Part shown: piece by piece, positions 33,544 through 41,800 of the stretch
Layout: each line of letters begins with the position of its first letter
Position numbering within the stretch: position 1 is the first letter of the stretch
NCBI RefSeq assembly: GCF_020685205.1
Contig: NZ_JAJERB010000011.1
Span: 62,001-126,000, forward strand
DNA length: 64,000 nt
Reading direction: 5' to 3'
Source: Hymenobacter translucens
Lineage (GTDB): Bacteria > Bacteroidota > Bacteroidia > Cytophagales > Hymenobacteraceae
Notes under the pieces: generated by a model
What the model was told of the DNA's origin: nothing
Database searches by the model: none
What the model saw: the letters and a program-made list of their open reading frames with translations, nothing else
Program-made: the position numbers and the translations under genes

Positions 33544-34614
33544 TTACAGCTGCTGCTCCTGGTTGACGGGCAGGCCGGCAGAATCGTCATCGTCGCGGCG
33601 TTGATCGGGGTGCTGCCGGGCCATGCGGACGGGCCGGTCGGCCTGCTCGCGCTGCTGATTGACGTCGAACCGGTCGTAGGCAATGACGATTTCCTTCACG
33701 AGGCGGTGACGAACCACGTCGTCGGCCGTCATTTCCACAAACCCGATGCCGCGCACGTCCTTGAGAATATCCAGGGCCTGCATCAGTCCTGACTTCTGCT
33801 TGGTGGGCAGGTCGATCTGGCTCCGGTCGCCGTTCACCATCACCTTGGCCGAAGGACCCATGCGGGTGAGGAACATCTTCAGCTGGGAAGGCGTAGTATT
33901 CTGGGCTTCATCGAGCAGTACAAACGCATTGTTGAGCGTGCGGCCGCGCATGTAGGCCAGGGGCGCAATTTCAATGATCTTGTTTTCCTGGTAGAATTTC
34001 AGCTTTTCGGCCGGAATCATGTCTTCCAGGGCATCGTAGATCGGGCGCAGGTAGGGGTCTACCTTCTCCTTCATGTCGCCGGGCAGGAAACCCAGGCTTT
34101 CGCCGGCCTCTACCACGGGGCGGGAGATGATGATCTTCTTGACCTCTTTGTTTTTGAGAGCCCGCACGGCCAACGCTACCGAAATATAGGTTTTGCCGGT
34201 ACCGGCCGGCCCGAGGGCAAAGACCAGGTCGTTTTTCATCACCGCGTCCACCAGCTTCTGCTGGTTGGGCGTCTTGGCTTTGATTACGCCGCCCTTGGCC
34301 CCGAACACGATAACGTCGGCCGGGGAAGTCAGGGCCATGCTGCGCTCTTCCTGCTCGTCGTCGGCGGCGGAGAGGTACTGGTTGACGGTTTTATCGGTGA
34401 TCTGTCCGAACTGGTGGTAGTGCTCGATGAGCGAGGACAGAATTTCGTTGATGCGGGCGATTACGGGGGTTTGCCCCTGAATCTTTATCTCGTTGCCGCG
34501 TGAAATAATCTTGCTACCGGGGAAAGCCGCCGCTAACTGGCGGATATTCTGGTTGTCGGGTCCCAGGAAGTCAATCAGGGACACGTTTTCGAGCGTGATG
34601 ATTTTCTCGACCAA
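33544..34614 (-). CDS. phoH: PhoH-family P-loop protein
   Basis: Cytoplasmic ATPase of the PhoH/PhoL class, related to RNA metabolism and stress in other bacteria. The 356-residue protein has an N-terminal small domain (about 1-105, IKIQGQTPVIARINEIL) and the helicase-like ATPase core with Walker A ALGPAGTGKTYIS near residue 136 and Walker B FVLLDEAQN near 236. The last 35 residues are charged and probably disordered. The start is a TTG at 34,614; no ATG lies near the expected N-terminus. Confidence 0.93.
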   Translation of the reverse strand: MVEKIITLENVSLIDFLGPDNQNIRQLAAAFPGSKIISRGNEIKIQGQTPVIARINEILSSLIEHYHQFGQITDKTVNQYLSAADDEQEERSMALTSPADVIVFGAKGGVIKAKTPNQQKLVDAVMKNDLVFALGPAGTGKTYISVALAVRALKNKEVKKIIISRPVVEAGESLGFLPGDMKEKVDPYLRPIYDALEDMIPAEKLKFYQENKIIEIAPLAYMRGRTLNNAFVLLDEAQNTTPSQLKMFLTRMGPSAKVMVNGDRSQIDLPTKQKSGLMQALDILKDVRGIGFVEMTADDVVRHRLVKEIVIAYDRFDVNQQREQADRPVRMARQHPDQRRDDDDSAGLPVNQEQQL

Positions 34615-34681
34615 GCTGTAGTTTTTAACTAGGATGGATTGAAAAAGGAGCTGCCGGGCGCGGCAGGTCGGCCAAATCGCC

Positions 34682-34689
34682 TACTTTTG
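34682..34689 (+). promoter_or_regulatory. -7 element before the SAM hydrolase-type gene
   Basis: TACTTTTG is an exact TAnnTTTG match 50 bases before the ATG at 34,740. No good -33 sequence at the standard spacing is seen. Confidence 0.4.
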
Positions 34690-34739
34690 CCGCCTTGCCA
34701 GGCATTAAACAATATTACGAAGAACTGAGGATTTCAGAC

Positions 34740-35513
34740 ATGGCGCTGATTACGTTTCTGTCCGATTTCGGCTACCGCGACCATTACGTAGCGGCCGTTA
34801 AGGCACGGATTCTACAATTAGCGCCTGCCCAGGCCATGCTGGACATCACGCACGGCATCGAACCCTTCAACATCGCCCACGCCCTGCACGTGCTCGGTGC
34901 CGTGTACGCCGACTTTCCCCTCGGCACGGTGCACCTGATCGGGGTCAACGACCTGGGCAGCCCCAAGGGCAACTGGCACGCGGCCCGGTTTCAGGGTCAT
35001 TACTTTGTAGCCGCCGACAACGGTATCCTGGCGTTGCTCACCGATGGCCGCCCCGATGAGCTGGTGACGCTAACGAGCCCTGAGCCCACGCCCTCCCCTA
35101 CCCGCGACATTCTGGCCCCGGCCGCGGTACAGCTGGCCGCCGGCAAGCCGCTGGCCGACCTGGGAACGGCTACGACGGAGCTGTATCAGCTGCTTAACCG
35201 GCAGGTGCGCCTGCAGGACCACCGCATCACCGGTCACGTGGTGCACGTCGACCACTACGGCAACCTGGTTACCGACATCAGCCGCACGGCCGTCGAGGTG
35301 GTTGGCCACGGCCGGCCGTTTACCATCCACTTCGCCCGCGAAACCGTGCGCGACATCCTGCCCCACTATCAGTCGGCGGACCCGGGCGAGGCCGTGTGCA
35401 TCTTCAACAGCCAGCAGATGCTGTGCATCGGCGTGAATCAGGGTCATGCTTCCGAGCTGCTCGGCCTGCACTTCGACTCGCAGGTGGATATCCGTTTCCC
35501 GGCCGATAATTGA
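34740..35513 (+). CDS. SAM hydroxide adenosyltransferase (DUF62 family)
   Basis: Enzyme of the fluorinase/chlorinase fold; most bacterial members hydrolyse S-adenosylmethionine to adenosine and methionine. The 257-residue protein starts MALITFLSDFGYRDHYV, the N-terminal family signature with the conserved Asp in SDFG; further family segments are DITHGIEPF near residue 38 and HVVHVDHYGNLVTDI near 165. The latter DHYGN is part of the active site with the conserved Asp-Arg-His water-activating set. ATG at 34,740 is chosen over an in-frame codon 15 residues upstream. Confidence 0.92.
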   Translation: MALITFLSDFGYRDHYVAAVKARILQLAPAQAMLDITHGIEPFNIAHALHVLGAVYADFPLGTVHLIGVNDLGSPKGNWHAARFQGHYFVAADNGILALLTDGRPDELVTLTSPEPTPSPTRDILAPAAVQLAAGKPLADLGTATTELYQLLNRQVRLQDHRITGHVVHVDHYGNLVTDISRTAVEVVGHGRPFTIHFARETVRDILPHYQSADPGEAVCIFNSQQMLCIGVNQGHASELLGLHFDSQVDIRFPADN

Positions 35514-35711
35514 TTTGCCGCCGGCTGTTGGCTTGTCCAGTTTCGCTTCTGTTCTTGCGGAGCCGGTAGAGACGGGCACCCTGCTGCTGGGACTGCTGCA
35601 GACCTCAAAATAGCCATTCTGATGCTTGAAACAGGGATTTTCATGTCATTTATATATTATGTTAAATAACAACAGCCAACCTGCCACTTCCCTTTTCACC
35701 TTGCCTGCCCT

Positions 35712-36020
35712 ATGTTAATTCGTGTTGTGCGCATGACGTTTGCCCCGGACCGGGTAGCGGATTTCCTGACAATCTTTCGCGACTCCCAGGACCAGATCCG
35801 GCAGATGCCCGGCTGCCGCCACCTAGAGCTGTGGCAGGATGCTGCTAACCTGAACATCTACTGCACCTACAGCCATTGGGACTCCGTGGAGGCGCTGAAC
35901 GCCTACCGGGGCTCAGAGCTGTTTGGGCACGTGTGGCCGGCTACCAAAGCGTTGTTCAGCGCCCCGGTGCAGGCGTTTTCCGTGCACCAGGTAGCCCCCT
36001 CTCCCAACCCGGCTCCGTAA
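35712..36020 (+). CDS. Antibiotic biosynthesis monooxygenase (ABM)-domain protein
   Basis: A 102-residue protein with one dimeric alpha/beta-barrel ABM domain: MLIRVVRMTFAPDRVADFL strand-helix, MPGCRHLELWQD middle strand and TYSHWDSVEALNAYRGSELF. Relatives include quinol monooxygenases and heme-degrading proteins; the substrate is unknown. The C-terminal ten residues are Pro-rich. It precedes hscB by 8 bp and is likely co-transcribed with it. Confidence 0.85.
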   Translation: MLIRVVRMTFAPDRVADFLTIFRDSQDQIRQMPGCRHLELWQDAANLNIYCTYSHWDSVEALNAYRGSELFGHVWPATKALFSAPVQAFSVHQVAPSPNPAP

Positions 36021-36028
36021 ACCCCGTT

Positions 36029-36565
36029 ATGCAACCCGACTACTTTGAATTCTACGGCCTGCCGGAAGGCTTCCGGCCCGACGAAAAAGCGCTGAAGGCC
36101 AAATACTACGCTCTGAGCCGCGAGTACCACCCCGACTTTCATGCCACGGCCCCGGCGGAGCGGCAGCAGGAGATTCTGCAGCTCGCCACGCTTAATACCA
36201 ACGCTTACCGTACCCTGTCCAGCCCCGACCTGCGCATGGCTTACATCCTGGGCCAGCACGGGCTTTTGGAGGAAGGCCAGCAGGAGCTGCCCAAAGACTT
36301 TCTGATGGAGGTTATGGACCTGAACGAGCAGCTGATGGAGCTGGAGTTTGAACCCGATGCGGAGGCCGTCGCCCGGGTCGAAAATGAGGTTAACGCCCTG
36401 TCCTCTACGCTCGACGCGGGTATCGAGCCGGTGCTGGCCGGCTACGAGGGCCTGCCGCCCGACGTGCGGCCCCAGGCCCTGGAGCAGATCCGTACGTATT
36501 ACCTGAAACGGCGGTATCTGTTGCGTATCCGCGAAAGTCTGGCTAAGTTTGCCACCCGCTCCTGA
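36029..36565 (+). CDS. hscB: Fe-S cluster assembly co-chaperone HscB
   Basis: J-domain protein that recruits HscA to the IscU scaffold. From the ATG at 36,029 it is 178 residues: a J-domain (about 1-75) with the HPD motif in REYHPDFH (residues 35-37 region) and a C-terminal helical HSCB oligomerisation domain (about 90-175) containing KDFLMEVMDLNEQLMELE. Length is normal. The rest of the isc system is not in the window; here hscB pairs with the small ABM gene and stands before tRNA-Leu. Confidence 0.92.
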   Translation: MQPDYFEFYGLPEGFRPDEKALKAKYYALSREYHPDFHATAPAERQQEILQLATLNTNAYRTLSSPDLRMAYILGQHGLLEEGQQELPKDFLMEVMDLNEQLMELEFEPDAEAVARVENEVNALSSTLDAGIEPVLAGYEGLPPDVRPQALEQIRTYYLKRRYLLRIRESLAKFATRS

Positions 36566-36583
36566 CGCACCGGGAGTGGAAAA

Positions 36584-36665
36584 GCCCGGATGGCGGAACC
36601 GGTAGACGCGTCGGTCTCAAACACCGATACCGCAAGGTGTGCCGGTTCGACTCCGGCTCCGGGTA
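36584..36665 (+). tRNA. tRNA-Leu (anticodon CAA)
   Basis: An 82-base cloverleaf can be drawn by eye: acceptor GCCCGGA with TCCGGGT (one G-U at the end), anticodon stem TCGGT / ACCGA enclosing CTCAAAC with anticodon CAA, a long class II variable arm (TACCGCAAGGTGT region) and T arm GCCGG-TTCGACT-CCGGC. The discriminator base is A and CCA is not encoded. It reads UUG leucine codons. Class II Leu tRNAs are common integration sites, and an island follows directly. Confidence 0.92.
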
Positions 36666-36677
36666 CGATTAACAGCT

Positions 36678-36732
36678 GAATGCCAGAAAAAGGGCCTTTT
36701 TGTAGAGATACAAGGCCTTTTTTCTGGCATTC
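36678..36732 (+). terminator. Long hairpin directly after tRNA-Leu
   Basis: The 21-base arm 36,678-36,698 pairs with 36,712-36,732 with a single G-U wobble, leaving a 13-base loop. The arms contain GGCCTTTTTT-type sequence, so it can serve as a terminator for the tRNA in one direction. Its length is unusual for a simple terminator. Confidence 0.65.
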
Positions 36733-36780
36733 CTGCTTACCAATTGCTACCAGTGCTTGTCCTTTGTTTAGTTATTCCCA

Positions 36781-36927
36781 ATGGGTGCCAACGCTAAGAT
36801 TCAAGTTCGGCCAGAGGTAAGGAAGGATAGCATCAGTCAGGTGCGTATGCAAGTGGTGGATCGGGAGGTAGTTCCCATTCGTCTGAAAGCCACTTTTTCC
36901 GCGCTGCTGGAAGACTATACAGAGTAA
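36781..36927 (+). pseudogene. Short ORF resembling an integrase N-terminus
   Basis: ATG to TAA encodes 48 residues (MGANAKIQVRPEVRKDSI..., ending LLEDYTE). The RKD...VRMQVVDREVVPI pattern is like the arm-binding N-terminal region of Bacteroidota tyrosine recombinases, which typically sit next to the tRNA into which they integrate. If so, it is a remnant lacking the core-binding and catalytic domains. It is closed by its own terminator, so it may also be a small functional gene. The family match is a weak recollection. Confidence 0.4.
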
Positions 36928-36930
36928 TGT

Positions 36931-36965
36931 AAAAGGCCCCGACGTGATAAACTGGGGCCTTTTTT
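36931..36965 (+). terminator. Terminator after the integrase-like ORF
   Basis: AAAGGCCCC (36,932-36,940) pairs perfectly with GGGGCCTTT (36,954-36,962) around a 13-base loop, followed by TTT. It starts four bases after the ORF stop. Confidence 0.8.
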
Positions 36966-37239
36966 CATACAGGTGATGCTTGGAGCCAACTACCCTACCT
37001 CACTTGCTTACGCTTGAACTATGGCCCCGCGGCATGGGAGCTGTGCTGCCCGCGCAGCCAGATTGAAAGTATATACACTTTTCGTGTTTCCATAGTCTAT
37101 CCTGAAGCAGAACAGGTTTTACAGGAGCACTTTCTAAAACCTAGGAGTTCTCGATTGTTCATTCGTATTTTTAAATTCCTAATGCCAATCGGGGCTTTCG
37201 GAACTTCAATTCCACCTATATCTTCTTCCTAATTGGCCT

Positions 37240-38802
37240 ATGGCAGCTTTGCTTCCTGGTTATGAGTACGATATCTTCATCAGCTACCGGCATAACGATA
37301 ACCGTTTTGACGGCTGGGTTACCGAGCTTGTCACTCGCTTGCAGGAAGAACTAGCAGCTACGATCAAAGAGCGCCTGTCCATCTACTTCGACCGTAACCC
37401 TGGGGATGGATTGGGCGAAACGCATTTGGTAGATGAGAGCCTGGCAGACAAGGTTAAAGCGCTGATTCTGATTCCGATTATCTCCCAGACCTATTGTGAT
37501 ACGGAGCGGTTTTCGTGGAAGCATGAGTTTCTACCTTTTCTACAAAATGCCCGCACCGATGGTCTGGGCTTAAACATCCGGTTGCCTAGTGGCAACGTAG
37601 GTGGCCGGGTGCTGCCCTTGCGCATTCATAACCTGGATCTGGAGGATGTCAGGTTGTTGGAGCAAGCTCTGGGCGGCTACTTGCGGACGATTGATTTTGT
37701 TTACCAAGAGCAAGGCGTGAACCGCCCACTGCGATTGAAGGACGACGAGTTTCCGAACCGTCAGGGCAACTTGCTTTACCGCAATCAAATCAACAAGGTG
37801 GCAAATGCCATCAAGGAACTGGTTGCCGGGATAAAGCAACAAAGTCAGGCTCCTGCACCCCTGGTTCACACCACGCCTTCCTCCTTACCAACTACACCAG
37901 TCCCCCTGCCGCCGCCTTCGGCGCCAAGCGGGCCCGTCGTCTTTCTGGCTTGGACGTCAAAAGAGTTGGCTGCCCGTCGCGATGAGCTTGCCCTGGTATG
38001 CAGTAAAGCAGGGCTGCAGGTAACGCCCAACACTGATTGCCCGCTAGACGAGGATGAATACCGGCAACGCACCCGGGATGCCCTGGCATCGGCTACTTGC
38101 TCCGTGCACTTACTGGGCAACGAGTTTGGGCGGCGATTTGAGGACGATGAGGACTGCTCATTTCCCATGTTTGCCTATCAAGAAGCGCGGCGTCAGGTAG
38201 CCGCTCAGCCCGGGTTCCGGCAGTTTGTGTGGTATTGCCCGGACGAGAGCCTGGCCGTAAAGCCAGCTCAGCAGGCGTTTGTGACCAACATCCGCAACGA
38301 GCTAACGGAGCGCTGTACGTTTACCAGTGCTCTTAACGCCATGCAACTGGTAGAGGACCTGCGGAGCACTCTTACCCAGCCCGCTGCCTCGCCGCCAGCA
38401 GTGGAAAAGGACACGGATATTTTCTTTGTCTTCAACCAGCTGGATAGCGAAGCGGCCAATGCCATTACCGATCGGCTCGGTGAAGAAATTCCGTTAGAGC
38501 TCCTCACGATAGAACCTGACAGCGAAGACCTCTACAAGCAGATTACGGTAGAGAATATTCCCCGCAGCAAGCTAGCAGTGGTATACTTTAAATACAGCGC
38601 CGACTGGGCCCTGCCTTTTGTGAAACAGGTCTGGCGCTCAGTGGGCGGAGCCGGCTCTACAACGCCCATTCTATTTGTGGGAGAGGACGAGCCAGCTCTT
38701 AATCGGCTACGGCTCTTTAAAGCCCCCCGAGTTATTTCCTCCATTCAGAGCCACCAGAGCGTGAGTGAGGAAGTGCGCCGCATTTTTCAGCAAATCCCAT
38801 AA
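37240..38802 (+). CDS. Multi-TIR-domain protein
   Basis: A 520-residue soluble protein. Domain 1 (about 8-195) is a clear bacterial TIR domain: YDIFISYRHNDN (10-21), box with SLADKVKALILIPIISQTYCD (67-87), and FSWKHEF with Trp93 and Glu96 in the place of the NAD-hydrolase catalytic Glu. A Pro-rich linker (204-230) follows. Domain 2 (about 232-375; VVFLAWTSKELAARRDEL, then CSVHLLGNEFG) and domain 3 (about 392-515; DIFFVFNQLDSEAA, then LAVVYFKYSADWALPF) have TIR-like strand patterns but lack the Trp/Glu pair. It ends 9 bp before the STAND NTPase gene. Likely role: effector or signalling partner of that NTPase, by inference. Confidence 0.85.
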   Translation: MAALLPGYEYDIFISYRHNDNRFDGWVTELVTRLQEELAATIKERLSIYFDRNPGDGLGETHLVDESLADKVKALILIPIISQTYCDTERFSWKHEFLPFLQNARTDGLGLNIRLPSGNVGGRVLPLRIHNLDLEDVRLLEQALGGYLRTIDFVYQEQGVNRPLRLKDDEFPNRQGNLLYRNQINKVANAIKELVAGIKQQSQAPAPLVHTTPSSLPTTPVPLPPPSAPSGPVVFLAWTSKELAARRDELALVCSKAGLQVTPNTDCPLDEDEYRQRTRDALASATCSVHLLGNEFGRRFEDDEDCSFPMFAYQEARRQVAAQPGFRQFVWYCPDESLAVKPAQQAFVTNIRNELTERCTFTSALNAMQLVEDLRSTLTQPAASPPAVEKDTDIFFVFNQLDSEAANAITDRLGEEIPLELLTIEPDSEDLYKQITVENIPRSKLAVVYFKYSADWALPFVKQVWRSVGGAGSTTPILFVGEDEPALNRLRLFKAPRVISSIQSHQSVSEEVRRIFQQIP

Positions 38803-38811
38803 TTACCGTCA

Positions 38812-41800
38812 ATGGCTGCTGCCGCTGATTTCCTTTTCCCCGGCTCCCAGGAGCCTATATGTCCGTATCCGGGCTTACGCACCTTCACGGAAGAAGAGTC
38901 CATCTATTTTCGAGGCCGGGAAAGCCACGTTAGCAAGTGCTTAAGGCTGCTGGCCCAGGAGCACTTTGTGATGGTGACGGGGGCCTCCGGCGACGGTAAA
39001 TCGTCGCTCGTATTTGCGGGTATGCTTCCCGAAATTCGGGCCGGCTTCTTTCGGGCCAAGTACAGCAACTGGGTGGTAGCTACCTTCCGGCCGGAGCGTA
39101 ACCCACTGCGCAACCTGGCTCACACCTTAACCCAGGCTTTGCGCCTGGAAAACGGCACGGCCGCCGTGGAAACGGAGTTGAGCCAAGGCTTTTCGGCTTT
39201 GGTACAACTTTACCAGGCCTCCTCGCTTTGTCCTCCCGCAGCAGCAAGGGCTACCTCAGAGGAACAGCGCCGGCATCAGCACGAAGCGGCCAACCTGCTG
39301 CTGGTGGTTGATCAGTTTGAGGAATTCTTCACGAATGCGGAGAACTACGACGGCAACACGGCTAACACCGCCGCGCAGACGGTCGTGAACCTACTCATCG
39401 AGACGACGCGGCTGGCCCGACAGCAGGGACTACCGATTTACATCCTGTGCACTATGCGCTCAGACTATGTGGGCCAGTGCGCAGAGTTTCGGGGTCTGAT
39501 TGAGCTGATTGGGGAAAGCCAGTATTTTGTTCCCCGCCTGCTTCGCCACGAGTTTGTGGAGGTTATAAAGGAGCCCGCCTTGCTTAGCGGCAACCGCATC
39601 AGTGAGCGGCTGGTACAGCGCCTACTGTATGATATTCAGGATGGGCAGGATCAGCTGCCGGTGCTGCAGCACGCCCTGTATCAGATCTGGGTAGCCGCCG
39701 ACTGCGGGCGGCAGGAAATGGATTTGCGCCATTACGCCCAGGTAGGCGGCATGGCGCTGGAGGAGCTGCCTACGGCTGACCAGGCGGAAATGCGGGTTTG
39801 GCTGGCTGAGCAAGATGAGCAGCAGCGCCAGCTGCTGCAACAGCGACCGTCCCTGCACAATGTGCTGGATGCGCATGCCAACAAGCTATACTATGGCGCC
39901 GCGGGGGACTACAATAGACGACACCCCCGAACGCCCATCAGCGAGGCTACGGCCCAACGCGTACTGGAAACTACTTTCCGCTGCTTAACCCGACTGGACG
40001 CCAACCGGGTTGTGCGTAACCGGATGACCGGGGCCGAAGTCACTGCTATTATCAACGACCCCGCACTGCCTTGGCCGGTGGTCTGCCAGATCCTTATGCC
40101 TTTCCGCCGTCTGGGCAATACCTTCATCTACCCCTTTCTGACGGAGGCGGATGAGGAAAGTACCGCGTTGCCCGCCGAAACGGTTTTGGACATCACCCAC
40201 GAAAGCCTGATCCGCAACTGGACCCGGCTTACGGAATGGGCCCATGACGAGGCCAAGCAGGTTACTACTTTCCAGGAAGTACAAGCGCAGGCGCTGCGGT
40301 GGCAGGAGAATGAGCGTAGCGCCGGATTTCTGCTACCGATTGGGCTTTACACTCACTTTGCTTCCTGGTTTGCACGCAAGCAGCCCAGCGTTGGATGGCT
40401 GGCGCATTATGTAGGGGTAGAAAGTGGAGAAGTAACCCGTTCCCAAGTGGCCGAAGAGCGGCTCCAGGGTTTGCGCCGATTCTTAGAGGTAAGCCGGCGA
40501 AAGCTGCGCTTTCCACTGTTTCTGGAGCGGTACGGTGTGGGTAAAATCATAGGCTTTGTAGCCCTACTAATAACCGTACTGGCTCTGATATTTGGTTACA
40601 ACTACTGGCGGGTACGTCAGCCCGATTACGTTGCTTATCAGGCTGTTCAGGATCACCTGCCGGATCTGACATCCCGGTATATTACAACAGAGCAGAAAGC
40701 AGATTTTGTTATTGGTATCGATAGGCTTCAATCATTTTTATACAAGCCTCTATTCAGCTTTCACTCTCAGCAAGAATACCAGTTTATTAATGTATTGGAC
40801 AATTTACACGATGATACATTGGCTATTGACATTGAGCTGGATATGATGAAAAAGCTTATTACGACCGATGCGGATGGATTGCCAGTTATTAATCCAATGG
40901 CAAAGGCCGTAACACTGGATATTCATAAGCGAATCCAGCAATTTGCTCCGGCTACTGCCCCGCTTGATAGATGGAGAGAGATGAGTTTACGTGTCAGCAT
41001 TTTCATCAATGGATGTGAATTTTACACCACACATACACCCGACTCAACTGTCACAAGCCTTCGTGGTCAATACATAAAATGGATTAATCACTATGTCCAA
41101 AAAGAAATAAATTCTAATGAACTTACGAAGCCAGACCCAATCACGTTCGGCTATTGTCTAAGAACTCTTATAAGCAAAACCGATTCTACTGTTTCCTTAA
41201 ATTACCTAGAGCAGATAAATCCATTTGCATCATCGTCAAGCTATAACCGTTTTAAGCATTTTTTTCCAAGGAGAGGAGTAGTTAAATTTTCCCTTGATTC
41301 ACAGATTGGTCATAGTGGAGGGTATATGGCCTCTGCTATTATCTGCATTGCCTTGCGGGATGAGCAAGGATTTATACAATCCCTCGATTCAATCAAGTCA
41401 AATTCAGTAGCTCTTAGATACAAAGACAGCCACTTTGCCATTCCTTATCTGGTTAAATACAATTCTATTAATAACGAAAATTTAACAGACATTATTCAGC
41501 GTATCGCTGATTTATCCGACACAGATTTCTATACATCGTATAGCATATTACTCTATAAGCTTATATCCATAAGCACATCTAAAAATGTATTTTATGTAAC
41601 AACAAAGGAATGGGATGGGCTTGTTTACGCAGAAAATGTAAATACTGACCTCTACACCGCTACATCAACGCTAAATCACGAAAAAACTTGGTCAGCCTGT
41701 TTGTCGTTTGCTAATCATTCAGCTGGATTAGGTTCTGTATTCACAAACGAATTGGCCAAACATGACACTGAAATTAGCGAGCAATTTATCAAAGCGTTTA

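Larger units (their letters stand above)
36666..37239. other. Island-entry region between tRNA-Leu and the TIR gene
   Basis: This 574-bp region holds the hairpin at 36,678-36,732, the 48-codon integrase-like ORF at 36,781-36,927, its terminator at 36,931-36,965 and about 270 bp of sequence in front of the TIR gene in which I find no exact TAnnTTTG promoter. Base composition is lower in GC than the preceding housekeeping genes. Confidence 0.5.

Noticed and set aside
37014-37232. 72-residue plus-strand ORF before the multi-TIR gene
   Set aside because: No family pattern, Cys/Pro-rich start, no promoter and a composition like non-coding sequence. It is probably a chance frame.
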